This document shows, in pieces, positions 36,407 to 45,618 of a stretch of DNA of 64,000 nt. Positions within the stretch are counted from its first letter, which is position 1. Every line of letters starts with the position of its first letter. The notes below the pieces were generated by a model. That model ran no database searches, was not told the origin of the DNA, and saw nothing but the letters and a program-made list of their open reading frames with translations. The translations under genes were made by a program, and so were the position numbers. The stretch is from Caldivirga sp. (GTDB lineage Archaea; Thermoproteota; Thermoprotei; Thermoproteales; Thermocladiaceae), in the NCBI RefSeq assembly GCF_023256255.1, contig NZ_JAGDXD010000014.1:36716-100715 (forward strand), written 5' to 3'.

Positions 36407-37185
36407 TTGATGCATTATGCATGAGTGGGGCATACCCGTTTAGGCACCTTTCAATGAGTACCAATACTGTTGCCTCAAAGCTGGCTTCAGAGGGCTTTAG
36501 GCATTGCGTAATGTTCAATTTAACAGCCCTATTCCACAGGGACCCATGGTGGGCTAACGTGGAGTTCGCTGAAGAGGACCCTAATGTTAGTTGCAGTATA
36601 CATAAGTTAGCGGTCTTTAATCCTGATTATGAAGATAAGTTGAGGATTAGGGAATACAGTAGAATGGGGTACATAGGCTTCGTCACTAGCCCAATATACC
36701 ATGGTTATAGGTTAATGAAGAGGAACGTAATCAGCAACCTAACCGAAGCCCTAAACCATGGGACAGTCGTAATCCTTAACCTACTGGAGGACCTGAGGCA
36801 AATGCATAGGGCCTACGCCTTCAGGTATAGGATTATGCTGGGTGAATTAAGTGACGCCCTTAGAGACCTTGCCAATAAAGGAAATGGGGAATTTAGGGTA
36901 CTTTTATCGCACTTCTCATACAATGACCTGGTTAGCCTCAGGTCACTGTATAATGGTGATGTTTACGTAGACTTTGCATCCTCCCAAGTATTAGGTGCAC
37001 CTTATAATCATATTGAGGAGTTAGTTAAACTGTATGGTGCATCAAGACTTGTTTTATCCACGGGATTTATGATGAAGTATCCTAAGTCCTCAATACTAAA
37101 GCTCCAGTTATCTAAGGTGCAGGATAAGGATAAGGAGGCAATATCATTAATTAACGCAAGTAGGCTTTATGGAGTAAAACCCTAA
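36403..37185 (+). CDS. Degenerate amidohydrolase-like protein, possible inactive partner
   Basis: This 260-residue protein appears to share the barrel layout of its upstream neighbour: an N-terminal strand, YIGFVTSPIYHGYRLM where the neighbour has GVKLYRA, VLLSHFSYND in place of the third His strand, VYVDFASSQ, and LVLSTGF in place of FATDT. The first metal motif is changed to M-S-G-A-Y and the final Asp is Gly, so most ligands are missing; one His (HFSY) remains. It is translationally coupled by an ATGA overlap, which suggests a heteromeric pair. The homology is my reading of aligned motifs, not a computed alignment. Confidence 0.65.
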   Translation: MIDALCMSGAYPFRHLSMSTNTVASKLASEGFRHCVMFNLTALFHRDPWWANVEFAEEDPNVSCSIHKLAVFNPDYEDKLRIREYSRMGYIGFVTSPIYHGYRLMKRNVISNLTEALNHGTVVILNLLEDLRQMHRAYAFRYRIMLGELSDALRDLANKGNGEFRVLLSHFSYNDLVSLRSLYNGDVYVDFASSQVLGAPYNHIEELVKLYGASRLVLSTGFMMKYPKSSILKLQLSKVQDKDKEAISLINASRLYGVKP

Positions 37186-37278
37186 GAAGATGAATCACAC
37201 GTCATTTTTAATTTCACCAGGAGATGAATAATGCACTGTAGATAAACTTTATTAAATTAAGCTAAGTTAGGTTAAGTA

Positions 37279-38427
37279 ATGGTTAAGTGGCCTCCAGTTA
37301 ATCCAGATGATGAGAAGTCTTTATTAGAAGCATTTAAGAGTGGCCGATGGGGTAGGGTTCCTGGCGGTGTTGTAGAGGAGTTTGAGAGAGAGTTCTCAAG
37401 GTACCATGAAGCTAAGTACGCGGTGGCGGTTACAAGTGGTACGGTAGGCTTATTCCTAAGTTACCTTGCTGTTGGATTAAATGAGGGAGATTACTTCGCA
37501 TTACCTGCATACACCTTCATAGCCACTGCAACTGCCGGTGTATTACTTAGGGCTGTACCCGTTTTTGTCGATATTGATGCTGAAACCCTAAACATTAGTG
37601 TAGAGTCCCTTAAGGCAGTTCTTGAGCAGGATAAGGATGGTAAAATTAAGCTGGTGGTTCCAGTCCACTTCTCCGGCATACCCGCTGAACTTGATGAAGT
37701 TATTAATGAGGCTAGGAAGCATGGAGCTAAGGTAATTGAAGACGCGGCGCAGGCCCATGGAGCCGCGTATAAGGGCCGTAAGGTTGGGGCTATAGGTGAA
37801 GCAGGTGTCTTCAGCTTCCAGAGCAGTAAGAACATGACCGCTGGGGAGGGTGGGGTGATTGTAACTAATGACTACGAGATCTACATTAAGGCTTGGTCTT
37901 ACCATAATGCCGGTAGGGAGATAAACGGTGAATGGTATATGCATGCGCTTATTGGGTGGAACTTCAGGATGACTGAACTTCAGGCAGCAATACTATTATC
38001 GCAGCTTAAACGCTATGATGATGAGTTTAAGGTCAGGGAGAGAAACGCTAGGTTACTTTATGAATTACTTGAAGGTAATGAGGACTTTAAGCCTGTTAAG
38101 CCGCCTACGTATGTTTCAAGTTCAAACCACCTCCTCCCAATATGGATTAGCAGTAGGTTAATTAAGCAGTACGGTAAGGCCAGGATAGTTAGCGAGGTTA
38201 ATAATAGGGGAGGAGTTGTTGTCGAGGGTTACCCAATGCCGCTTTACAGGCAACCAGCCTTTAGGGAATCCTACTGGAAATTACCAGACTACTCTAGGTT
38301 AAACCTACCTGTCACTGAGGACGCATGTAGGAGGGTTATATGGGTACCTCAACACGTGTTGCTTAGCGAGGATGAGACACGTAGGACCGCTGAAGCGTTA
38401 GTTAGGGTGTCAAGGGAATTGAGGTGA
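37279..38427 (+). CDS. DegT/DnrJ/EryC1/StrS family PLP aminotransferase
   Basis: This 382-residue enzyme transfers an amino group to a keto-sugar or similar compound. PLP contacts are visible: SGTVGLF near residue 53, EDAAQAHG with Asp155 and Gln158, and the internal-aldimine Lys184 in FQSSKNMTAGEGG. NFRMTELQAAIL near 230 is also typical. The GH35 gene follows 39 bp later, and the two are probably co-transcribed or share a function in amino-sugar metabolism. The amino acceptor is unknown. Confidence 0.92.
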   Translation: MVKWPPVNPDDEKSLLEAFKSGRWGRVPGGVVEEFEREFSRYHEAKYAVAVTSGTVGLFLSYLAVGLNEGDYFALPAYTFIATATAGVLLRAVPVFVDIDAETLNISVESLKAVLEQDKDGKIKLVVPVHFSGIPAELDEVINEARKHGAKVIEDAAQAHGAAYKGRKVGAIGEAGVFSFQSSKNMTAGEGGVIVTNDYEIYIKAWSYHNAGREINGEWYMHALIGWNFRMTELQAAILLSQLKRYDDEFKVRERNARLLYELLEGNEDFKPVKPPTYVSSSNHLLPIWISSRLIKQYGKARIVSEVNNRGGVVVEGYPMPLYRQPAFRESYWKLPDYSRLNLPVTEDACRRVIWVPQHVLLSEDETRRTAEALVRVSRELR

Positions 38428-38466
38428 ATGCGGTAATACTTTAATATTGTTTTTTGCTGGTTTAGT

Positions 38467-41145
38467 ATGCTTCTGTGTGGTGAAGTACATTACTTCAGGG
38501 TCCCTAGGGGTCTTTGGGAAGATAGGTTGCTTAAGCTTAGGCGGGCTGGGTTGAATTGCTTAAACACTTACTTTGCCTGGAATTATCATGAGGTTGAGCC
38601 TGGTTTATTCGACTTCTCCGGTGAGAAGAATGTGGATGAGTATTTAAGTAAGGCTGAGGAACTTGGCCTTAAAATAGTGGCTAGGGTTGGACCGTACATA
38701 TGCTCCGAGTGGGATAATGGTGGGCACCCTGACTGGTTACTGAGTAGGGATTTAGTGCCGAGGAGCCTTGACTCATCATACTGGCCTTACGCTGAGAGGT
38801 GGCTTAGGGTTATATTACCGATTATTGTTAAGCATCAGGAGCCTAATGGTGGAGTCACCATAGTGCAGTTGGAGAATGAGTACTTTTGGGGTGATGCACC
38901 ACTCCACATGAGGCTTGCCGAGTTGGCTAGGCAGATTGGAGTAACAGCTAAACTGTACACGAATGTTAATAGGTACGTTAGGAACACTATATACACTGAC
39001 GCCCTAGACCTATACCCAAGCCCATGGGATCTAAACTCGGTTTTATGGAGTATTAAGGACCTTTTAGAGACCCAGGGTGGTAGACCTAAGATACTTGAGT
39101 ATGAGGGTGGATGGTTCTCAACGATAAACAGACCATTACCAACATCTAGGGGTAGTTTCCCATCTGACTGGACTAGGATCCTCCTAGCAACTGCATTAGC
39201 CTATGGGTCAGATGTAGTGAGCTTCTACATGTTTCACGGAGGCACAAACTTCGGTTACTGGACTGGTAGGTGGATAACCACAACTTACGATTACGAAGCA
39301 TCAATTAGGGAGTGGGGTGAGTTAAGTGATAGGTATTATAAGGTTAAATTGCTTACACCTCTAGCTGAACTCATTGATGGTAGTGAAACAGAGGGTGAAT
39401 CGTATGATAATGGTAGGTTACTGGTTATTAGGCGTAAGGGTGATTTAAGGCTAAAATTCTACATTAACAATACTGAGGCTGAGTGGGTTGATGGCAATGT
39501 AAGGATTAAGGCTAGGGGAGTTAAGGTTATTCCAAGTAATTTAAGCATCAAAGGTATTACGGTCAGTGAAACTAACCTAAGCCTACTAACCGTTAGGGAT
39601 AGTGATGTGTTACTTTACGGTGATGCCGGTGAGGAATTTACCATTAGGCTTAAGGGTGGTTTAATTAAGTCATGCTTAAGTGTTGAACATCATACTGAAG
39701 GTGACTCAGTGGTACTAAGTGGTAGGGTACCTGATGAATTAGGCGGCTGCTTAATTGAGGGTAAGGGTAATGTTAGGGTATTGATTTTAAGCGAATTATT
39801 CGCATCAAGAACCTGGATAATGAACGACTACTACGTTCCATCAAACATATACTTAATTAGGGGTGGTGATTACAATTCATTGTTAATTGAGGGTAAGGAG
39901 GGAGTTAACACGCTTTACTTACCGTTTAAGTCAAGTAGGGGTAGGTATGTGCCTGAATTGGATATGACTAGGATTGAGCTTAACGTTAATGTAAGTCAGC
40001 CTAATGTAACCATTACTCAAGTGACCAAGGGCTCAGTGGGCCTTAGGCGTATTCTTAAAATAAATGGCGTTAAGCCGCTTGAGGAGTTAGGATTATTTAA
40101 GCATGGGCTATACGTCTATGATTCTAGGCTTAACGTGAATGGTTTAATAGGCGTGGTGGCCCACGATTACGTTACGGTTATTAACAATGGTAGAGTTACC
40201 GCAAGCGGCTTCATATACGTTAAGGCTAATGCAAATGCCGGTGACTTAAGAATAATCGTTGAGTCAACGGGGCATCCTAACGATGGCGCCATACCCTTCT
40301 TCACCGGTTTACAGTCACCAGTGTTGGTTAATCAAGTTGGCAGTATTAAGGTTGATTCATGGGAATACGGTGCACTTGACTTATCCAGTAGGCTTAAGCC
40401 GGGTATTGCAACCAATTACAGTCATACCACCGTAATTAATAGGGAGATTAGGGAGTACTTACCTAGGGTTAAGTGGGTTAAGGATACTGGTGATTTAGGT
40501 AAGCCTAATAATGCAGTCATATACTATAGGGGTAGGGTTCACTTGAATGAGGCGAGGCATATTGTTCTCAGGATTAGTAAGAATGACCAGTGGGCAGCAA
40601 TGGTTGTTTTCATTAATGGTGAGGAGGTCTATAGGGGACATGGTGATGACCCCTTCGAAACCACGGTATACGGTGGATTAAGGGTAGGTGATGTTGAGAT
40701 TGTGATAGCGTTACTAAGGTATGGTATTAGGGAGGTTAACCCAACCCCAGGAAGCGTTGAAATTGACCTGTGGAGTAGCATCATTAGTGATTATGATTTA
40801 GGCCTAATGGAGTTAGGTGAAGTGAGAGAAGGGGCTCAATTACCATTAACTGTGAGTGAACCATCAACAATTAAACTCAGGTTCACTGTTGATAAGCCAA
40901 GTGATACTAATGCCCCATTATACACCGGGTTAAGTGGGAAAGTTCACGCATTAATATTCCTCAACGGTAAGTTAATTGGCCGGTATTACCCAGGTGGTTC
41001 ACAGAGCATGTTCTACCTACCTGAACCATACTTAAGTAGGGAGAATGAATTAACCATACTAGCCACACCAGCCGAAGAAAACGCAACAGTAAACATAACG
41101 TTTAAGCCATACGCAGTAACGAAGATCATAAACCTAACACTATAA
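38467..41145 (+). CDS. GH35 family beta-galactosidase
   Basis: This 892-residue glycosidase has a catalytic (beta/alpha)8 barrel in residues 1-310. The GH35 N-terminus GEVHYFRVPRGLWEDRL, then TYFAWNYHE and RVGPYICSEWDNGG, are diagnostic. The acid/base is Glu138 in QLENEYF and the nucleophile probably Glu211 in LEYEGGW; FHGGTNFGYW follows. From about 320 to 890 come beta-sandwich domains, including two jelly-roll-like segments. No signal peptide is seen, so it likely works inside the cell. It removes terminal beta-galactosyl residues, though exo-beta-glucosaminidase activity occurs in some archaeal relatives. A TATA-like CTTTAATATT lies about 25 bp before the ATG. Confidence 0.93.
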   Translation: MLLCGEVHYFRVPRGLWEDRLLKLRRAGLNCLNTYFAWNYHEVEPGLFDFSGEKNVDEYLSKAEELGLKIVARVGPYICSEWDNGGHPDWLLSRDLVPRSLDSSYWPYAERWLRVILPIIVKHQEPNGGVTIVQLENEYFWGDAPLHMRLAELARQIGVTAKLYTNVNRYVRNTIYTDALDLYPSPWDLNSVLWSIKDLLETQGGRPKILEYEGGWFSTINRPLPTSRGSFPSDWTRILLATALAYGSDVVSFYMFHGGTNFGYWTGRWITTTYDYEASIREWGELSDRYYKVKLLTPLAELIDGSETEGESYDNGRLLVIRRKGDLRLKFYINNTEAEWVDGNVRIKARGVKVIPSNLSIKGITVSETNLSLLTVRDSDVLLYGDAGEEFTIRLKGGLIKSCLSVEHHTEGDSVVLSGRVPDELGGCLIEGKGNVRVLILSELFASRTWIMNDYYVPSNIYLIRGGDYNSLLIEGKEGVNTLYLPFKSSRGRYVPELDMTRIELNVNVSQPNVTITQVTKGSVGLRRILKINGVKPLEELGLFKHGLYVYDSRLNVNGLIGVVAHDYVTVINNGRVTASGFIYVKANANAGDLRIIVESTGHPNDGAIPFFTGLQSPVLVNQVGSIKVDSWEYGALDLSSRLKPGIATNYSHTTVINREIREYLPRVKWVKDTGDLGKPNNAVIYYRGRVHLNEARHIVLRISKNDQWAAMVVFINGEEVYRGHGDDPFETTVYGGLRVGDVEIVIALLRYGIREVNPTPGSVEIDLWSSIISDYDLGLMELGEVREGAQLPLTVSEPSTIKLRFTVDKPSDTNAPLYTGLSGKVHALIFLNGKLIGRYYPGGSQSMFYLPEPYLSRENELTILATPAEENATVNITFKPYAVTKIINLTL

Positions 41146-41303
41146 ACCCCCACTCAACAATACTAAAACCATACCTATAATCAAGACAACCATGTTTAGC
41201 TAGTAGTTTAAACCCAAAGGACTTAGTTATTACCCACATTTCACGCAAGATGATGCAGGTACGTGGTAAAGTTAATAAACCGACGCGTAATGAATCAAGG
41301 AAA

Positions 41304-41429
41304 GGGGCCGTAGTCTAGCCTGGTTAGGACGCACGGCTTGGACGCCGCCACTGGGTACAGTTATTGCAAGCCCAGTGGGGTTGGAGTATGCCCGTGTGAT
41401 CCCGGGTTCAAATCCCGGCGGCCCCACCA
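41304..41429 (+). tRNA. tRNA-Pro(UGG) with a 48-nt intron and encoded CCA
   Basis: The acceptor stem GGGGCCG pairs fully with CGGCCCC, followed by A and an encoded CCA. The D stem is GTCT/GGAC, the anticodon stem CACGG/CCGTG, the T stem CCGGG/CCCGG with loop TTCAAAT. The anticodon loop reads C-T-TGG-A-C, so the anticodon is UGG (proline). The intron lies after position 37 at about 41343-41390; a repeated C makes the boundary uncertain by one base. It contains a strong hairpin with arms CCACTGGG and CCCAGTGG. The spliced tRNA would be 78 nt with CCA. I did not fold the bulge-helix-bulge in detail. Confidence 0.95.
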
Positions 41430-41569
41430 TTATAAAGGTAAAGATCCCTCACTCTTCACGTTAACCAACCGCAACATAGTAAGGTCTCATTATTCATTGC
41501 TAGGATTATTTAAGAACTAATGAATTAATACGCATTAAAGAAGCGTAATGAGTTTCAAATGAGTGGGGC

Positions 41570-41794
41570 TTATTCAAGCTTATCATTACCCTTAGACGCT
41601 TGAGGCTCGATACATAGCATTACCAGTACTCTAAGCGCTTCCGCCCTTCCAAGTGGATCATCATTTAGCCTTCTCTCAGCCACTGTAACAACATCATTAT
41701 CGTTTAGGCATTGAAGTGCAATTAGAAGTAGGTGACCACTTAATCTCTTCCTAGCTATTACCCTGGCTTCCTTAACTATGTCACTAATATCCAC
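41570..41794 (-). CDS. Hypothetical protein, 74 aa
   Basis: A short soluble, mainly helical protein with a charged start (DISDIVKEARVIARKRL) and a central LLLIALQCLNDNDVVTVAERRLNDDP. I recognise no family. It begins with ATG and has neighbours of similar codon use, but there is no strong promoter or operon support, so it may not be real. Confidence 0.4.
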   Translation of the reverse strand: MDISDIVKEARVIARKRLSGHLLLIALQCLNDNDVVTVAERRLNDDPLGRAEALRVLVMLCIEPQASKGNDKLE

Positions 41795-42149
41795 TTAATC
41801 AAGCTTAAGCATGTGGTTAATTAATCTTACACTCACTAACAATACAATATACTCAACTTAACCCTACTTAGTGAACCCTTATGAATTAACAGTAGGTGCA
41901 TAATCTAATGACCCTCCACCTTAGATAGCAATGTTTCCGGCTGCACCGAAGGTTCTCTCACGGTTAGGTATCCTTAATAGGATTACTATTACTATTCATC
42001 ATATGTAGCTCACTGCCCATTAGACCTATTGATATGAATAATGTAAAAATAAGCTAGTGCAAAGTTAAAATTTACCCGCATTCAAGTTGGTACCTCGTTT
42101 TCTCCTTAAAGAGCAAGAAAGTACTAGGATATCATTTAGATTGAGTGTC
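41795..42149. other. Intergenic region, 355 bp, no gene seen
   Basis: The region between the 74-aa ORF and cytidylate kinase has no ORF of useful length and no recognisable tRNA or box C/D pair. A moderately GC-rich patch at 41925-41975 (CCGGCTGCACCGAAGG) stands out in otherwise AT-rich sequence, but I cannot assign it. Confidence 0.4.
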
Positions 42150-42695
42150 TCATAATTTGCCTTTAGCGTTTAATACCTTTATGACGTAACTGCCAACTAC
42201 ATCTAATGTATCATTTATGTTTATTAACGATGTATCAACCACTAGGTCGAATATTGATAAGTCGTTCACGTTTATTGAGTATATGGCCATGTACCTCCTC
42301 CTATTTGATTCCTCCCTTGTCTTAATTTCATTAATCGCATCATTAATGCTAATGCCCTCCCTACGTGCTAATCTACCTGCCCTGGACATCATGTCGGCCT
42401 TTAAATAAACCCTAACATCCGCATAATCCTTTATTATCCATGCGGCTAAATGCCCCTCAATAACTACTCTACCCTTCTTGGCTTCCTCAATTGATACTTG
42501 ATCCACATGGAGGTCAATACTATGGTCCCTTTCAGCAAGCTCATGAAGCTGCATTAACGTTAACCCCCTCTCGGCCGCTGCCTTCCTAAATAATTCACCT
42601 ATGGATATGAACCTGTAGCTTAACTTATCGGCAAGGAGTCTTGCTACTGTAGTCTTACCACTAGCCACTTGTCCACTTATTGCAATAACACCCAT
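42150..42695 (-). CDS. cmk: Cytidylate kinase, archaeal type
   Basis: This kinase of about 181 residues phosphorylates CMP and dCMP. The N-terminal P-loop is ISGQVASGKTTVARLLA. The LSYRFISIGELFR segment, the VIEGHLAAWI strand and a lid with SRAGRLARREG are typical of archaeal Cmk. I start at the ATG at 42695, because the upstream TTG (42701) is inside the previous gene and the ATG lies just 2 bp after the eL34 stop. Pairing of cmk with eL34 is a common archaeal arrangement. Confidence 0.93.
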   Translation of the reverse strand: MGVIAISGQVASGKTTVARLLADKLSYRFISIGELFRKAAAERGLTLMQLHELAERDHSIDLHVDQVSIEEAKKGRVVIEGHLAAWIIKDYADVRVYLKADMMSRAGRLARREGISINDAINEIKTREESNRRRYMAIYSINVNDLSIFDLVVDTSLININDTLDVVGSYVIKVLNAKGKL

Positions 42696-42697
42696 CT

Positions 42698-42838
42698 TCA
42701 AGCACCCATTAGCCTAACGGATAACTTCAAACCCATTGATAAACACTTGTGGCAAACGTAACCACCATATGGCCTACTAACTCTCCCACTAATAACCGAA
42801 CCGCACACTGAACACCTAACGACTGATTTCTTAGCCAT
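42698..42838 (-). CDS. rpl34e: Ribosomal protein eL34, short form
   Basis: A 46-residue protein too short for many ORF finders. It begins MAKKSVVRCSVCG and continues RPYGGYVCHKCLSMGLKLSVR, the C-terminal half of archaeal eL34, with two CxxC pairs for zinc. The N-terminal half of the usual ~85-residue protein is absent. A TATA-like GCTTAAAAAC about 26-34 bp before the ATG supports this start, so the short form seems genuine. Cytidylate kinase follows at once, which is a frequent archaeal neighbour and supports the call. Confidence 0.8.
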   Translation of the reverse strand: MAKKSVVRCSVCGSVISGRVSRPYGGYVCHKCLSMGLKLSVRLMGA

Positions 42839-42968
42839 ACTTAACGCAATCCTGGTTAAGCCGGTTTTTAAGCTTTAAATAACCAATACATCAAGTAACT
42901 TTCCTCATTCACAAACACATTTAGAGATTAACACTAGCGTATTCAATTCGATGGGTTTTTCACGAGGG

Positions 42969-44630
42969 CTACATTGATATAGCACCCTCCATACGGTACC
43001 TTTGCCTAGCCATGGCAAATAGGCTTCTCCATAGGAATACGCTTAGTAGTATAACGTTGATTGCAAGTATTAGGCTCATCGCCTCTAGCCCAATTATGTT
43101 ACCTGTGGCTGTGTAGTAATCCATTAAGGCTGTGTATCCATTAACCATGTAAACCTTACCGTTAATGCCTTGAAAGTACTCGGCTATCTCAAGGCCACCC
43201 CAAGTTGAACCCACTGTGCTGGCTAACCCTGTTATTGTAGCTGGCATTGCGCCTGGTATCGCTAGCTTAGTTAACTTATACCATGTTGATAAGTTTAAGT
43301 TATTAGCCACATCCCATAGACTCCTCGGTATAGTCTTCATCCCTACATACATGTTGTATATTACGTACCAGGCAGTACTAAGGAAAGCAACTATGAAAAC
43401 CAGGATCTCCAGTGAAATCCTTAAACCAAGCCTAATTGCTAGGTAAGTTACGAAGGGTATCGCCACTAGGGGTAAGTACGCTGAGACTGGGATTGAGGCT
43501 AAGACTTCCAGTATCGGCAGTATCATAGCCTCTAATTTAGGCCTAGTCACCATTAGGTAGTTTACTGGGATTGCAACAAGCATTGCAGTTACTGTTACCA
43601 GTAATATTCTAAACCAGTCTAATCCAAGGTAATATAGGTACGTTACCCAATTATCATATATATTAATCATTATTGGCAGCCACGTGGTACTCCATGATGA
43701 GTAAATGCCATATACTATAAAGGCAAACAGTAATGAACCAATGCCTACTGCAATGTACTTATCAAACCTGGTTAAAACATTCACTGGCCTTGGCCTCACA
43801 GTTAACCTATGGTATATTGAATAACTTGTAGCCCTAACGAAAGTTGGTATTAATGCTCTCTCTGCAGCCGTTATCCTCCTAATATACCTCATGTTCCTAG
43901 CCAATGAAGCCCTAATTCTACTGGGTGTTTGCCTCCTTACCCCAGTCCTCATAGCCTCAGCGTAAGGGTCGTAACTGTATTTAACAGCCCAATTAACGAA
44001 GGGCCTAAGTACCCCGAAGACAGCGACAATAACCATAATCACTAGTACCATTAATGCCACTATGGCGTCAAACCACATACCCATGTTAACCCAACTGAAT
44101 ATTAATGAGCCTATACCAAACACGTGGTAGCTCTTGGTGCCTAGCGCAATGACCTCACTGACCGTTATGTAGAATAATCCATCAGCGAAGCTTACCAGGA
44201 CATTCCCAGCCACTCGAGGTATTGTGGCTGGTATGTATAGTTTACTGAATTTAGCTATGAACGATAACTTATACATGTTGGCCACATCCTCAAGGGACTG
44301 GGAGATCGTCTTAATTGACTCATATTCCCCAACCCAAATGTTCCAAACTACGGCAGTGAAGACGAGGAAGTCCACGGCTAATTCAACACCAAAATAACCC
44401 CTTATACTACTTATGAAGAAAACCAGGACTATTGGGAAGAATGTTATTACCGGAACAGCCTCCAGTGTCTGGGTTACTGATAGGAACACCCTCTCCACTA
44501 AGCCATTCTTAGCTGCGGCGTATCCAAGGAACCAGCCAGTGATTATGGAGGCGATGATTGTCACGGCAACCCTAGTGAACGTTGCAAGGGTTGCTAATAA
44601 CGAAATGGCGACTACGCCTAAGGAGCTCAT
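42969..44630 (-). CDS. ABC-type anion transporter, duplicated permease
   Basis: This 553-residue membrane protein consists of two ABC permease halves in one chain. Each half has about six helices and an EAA-type cytoplasmic loop: SLEDVANMYKLSFIAKFSKL near residue 115 and SLWDVANNLNLSTWYKLTKL near 440. A basic linker (about 225-285) joins them. This design matches the duplicated-permease anion transporters (COG4986 type) rather than the usual homodimeric NitT/TauT permease. It overlaps the ATPase gene by 4 bp. No substrate-binding protein gene is adjacent, so the substrate (nitrate, sulfonate, other anion) is unknown. Confidence 0.88.
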   Translation of the reverse strand: MSSLGVVAISLLATLATFTRVAVTIIASIITGWFLGYAAAKNGLVERVFLSVTQTLEAVPVITFFPIVLVFFISSIRGYFGVELAVDFLVFTAVVWNIWVGEYESIKTISQSLEDVANMYKLSFIAKFSKLYIPATIPRVAGNVLVSFADGLFYITVSEVIALGTKSYHVFGIGSLIFSWVNMGMWFDAIVALMVLVIMVIVAVFGVLRPFVNWAVKYSYDPYAEAMRTGVRRQTPSRIRASLARNMRYIRRITAAERALIPTFVRATSYSIYHRLTVRPRPVNVLTRFDKYIAVGIGSLLFAFIVYGIYSSWSTTWLPIMINIYDNWVTYLYYLGLDWFRILLVTVTAMLVAIPVNYLMVTRPKLEAMILPILEVLASIPVSAYLPLVAIPFVTYLAIRLGLRISLEILVFIVAFLSTAWYVIYNMYVGMKTIPRSLWDVANNLNLSTWYKLTKLAIPGAMPATITGLASTVGSTWGGLEIAEYFQGINGKVYMVNGYTALMDYYTATGNIIGLEAMSLILAINVILLSVFLWRSLFAMARQRYRMEGAISM

Positions 44631-45409
44631 TTACTGTTCACCTTAACCACACTGGTAAGCTCCATGGATTTAGATATCTCACTGTAAAGCATGTCTAAGT
44701 ATTCTTGGAACTCCTTATCCCTAGGTGACCTAGGTCTAGGTAAGTCAATACTTATATCGGCGATGACTGTTGCGGGTCTACCGCCAAGCACAATGACCCT
44801 GTCACTGAGCTCAACCACCTCCCCGAGGTTATGGCTAACCATCAATATTGCCTTAACTGTTGATTCCTCATTAAAAACCATATTATATATTTCACTTTTA
44901 AGACCCTCGGCGGTTATCGCATCAAGGTTAGCGAAGGGCTCATCCATGAGCAGTAAAATAGGTTGAGCAGCTAGGGCCCTCGCAATCGCGACCCTCTGCT
45001 TCATTCCCCCACTCAACTCCCTTGGGTAATAATTCTCAAATCCACCTAACCCAACTAACTCTAGGTATCTCCTAGCCAACTTAACTCTATCATCCTTACT
45101 AAGCTTCTTATGAAGTAGGGCTATTTCCACGTTCTCCAATGCCGTTAACCATGGAAATAGGGCGAAGTCTTGAAATATCATTGAGATTTTAGGAGTTGGA
45201 CCCTTAACTTCATCACCCATTAGTATTACCTTACCTGTATCTGGTTTCCTTAATCCAGCTATAATCCTTAATAGGGTTGTCTTCCCAGTCCCCGTGGGCG
45301 CTACTATGGATACGTACTGCTTCTCGTAGACTGTGAAGGACACGCCCCTAAGAACCTGAAGAGGACCCCTCTCAGTCCTATAGCTGAATGAAATATCCAC
45401 AAGCTCCAA
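44627..45409 (-). CDS. ABC transporter ATPase, NitT/TauT type
   Basis: This 260-residue ATPase drives the duplicated permease encoded right after it. Walker A is VAPTGTGKTTLLRI, the Q-loop is in FQDFALFPWLTALEN, the signature LSGGMKQRVAIARAL, Walker B LLLMDEPFANLD, and the H-loop in MVSHNLGEV. The start appears to be TTG at 45409; a downstream GTG at 45400 is an alternative. An inverted repeat and TATA-like box upstream suggest a regulated promoter. Confidence 0.93.
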   Translation of the reverse strand: MELVDISFSYRTERGPLQVLRGVSFTVYEKQYVSIVAPTGTGKTTLLRIIAGLRKPDTGKVILMGDEVKGPTPKISMIFQDFALFPWLTALENVEIALLHKKLSKDDRVKLARRYLELVGLGGFENYYPRELSGGMKQRVAIARALAAQPILLLMDEPFANLDAITAEGLKSEIYNMVFNEESTVKAILMVSHNLGEVVELSDRVIVLGGRPATVIADISIDLPRPRSPRDKEFQEYLDMLYSEISKSMELTSVVKVNSK

Positions 45410-45422
45410 GACGGGGGATACT

Positions 45423-45466
45423 GGGATGATCCCACCATGCCAAGGTAACTATAGAGTTTATAAATC
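45423..45466 (-). promoter_or_regulatory. TATA-like box plus inverted repeat upstream of the ABC transporter
   Basis: On the minus strand a TATA-like GATTTATAAACTC (45454-45466) is followed about 25 bp later by the perfect palindrome GGGATCATCCC (45423-45433), which falls where transcription should begin. This geometry suits a repressor operator controlling the transporter. No regulator is encoded next to it. Confidence 0.45.
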
Positions 45467-45618
45467 TAACCTCATGTTTTCATCACAGTAGACCATTAAT
45501 AACACTAATGATGATTTCAAGCAACTGCATCTGGTGTTTACGTTATTAACTATGAGAAGGCGCATTAAAGGAAAACCTTAATAGAAAACACAATGCGACT
45601 TACCTTTAAGACAAGTGT

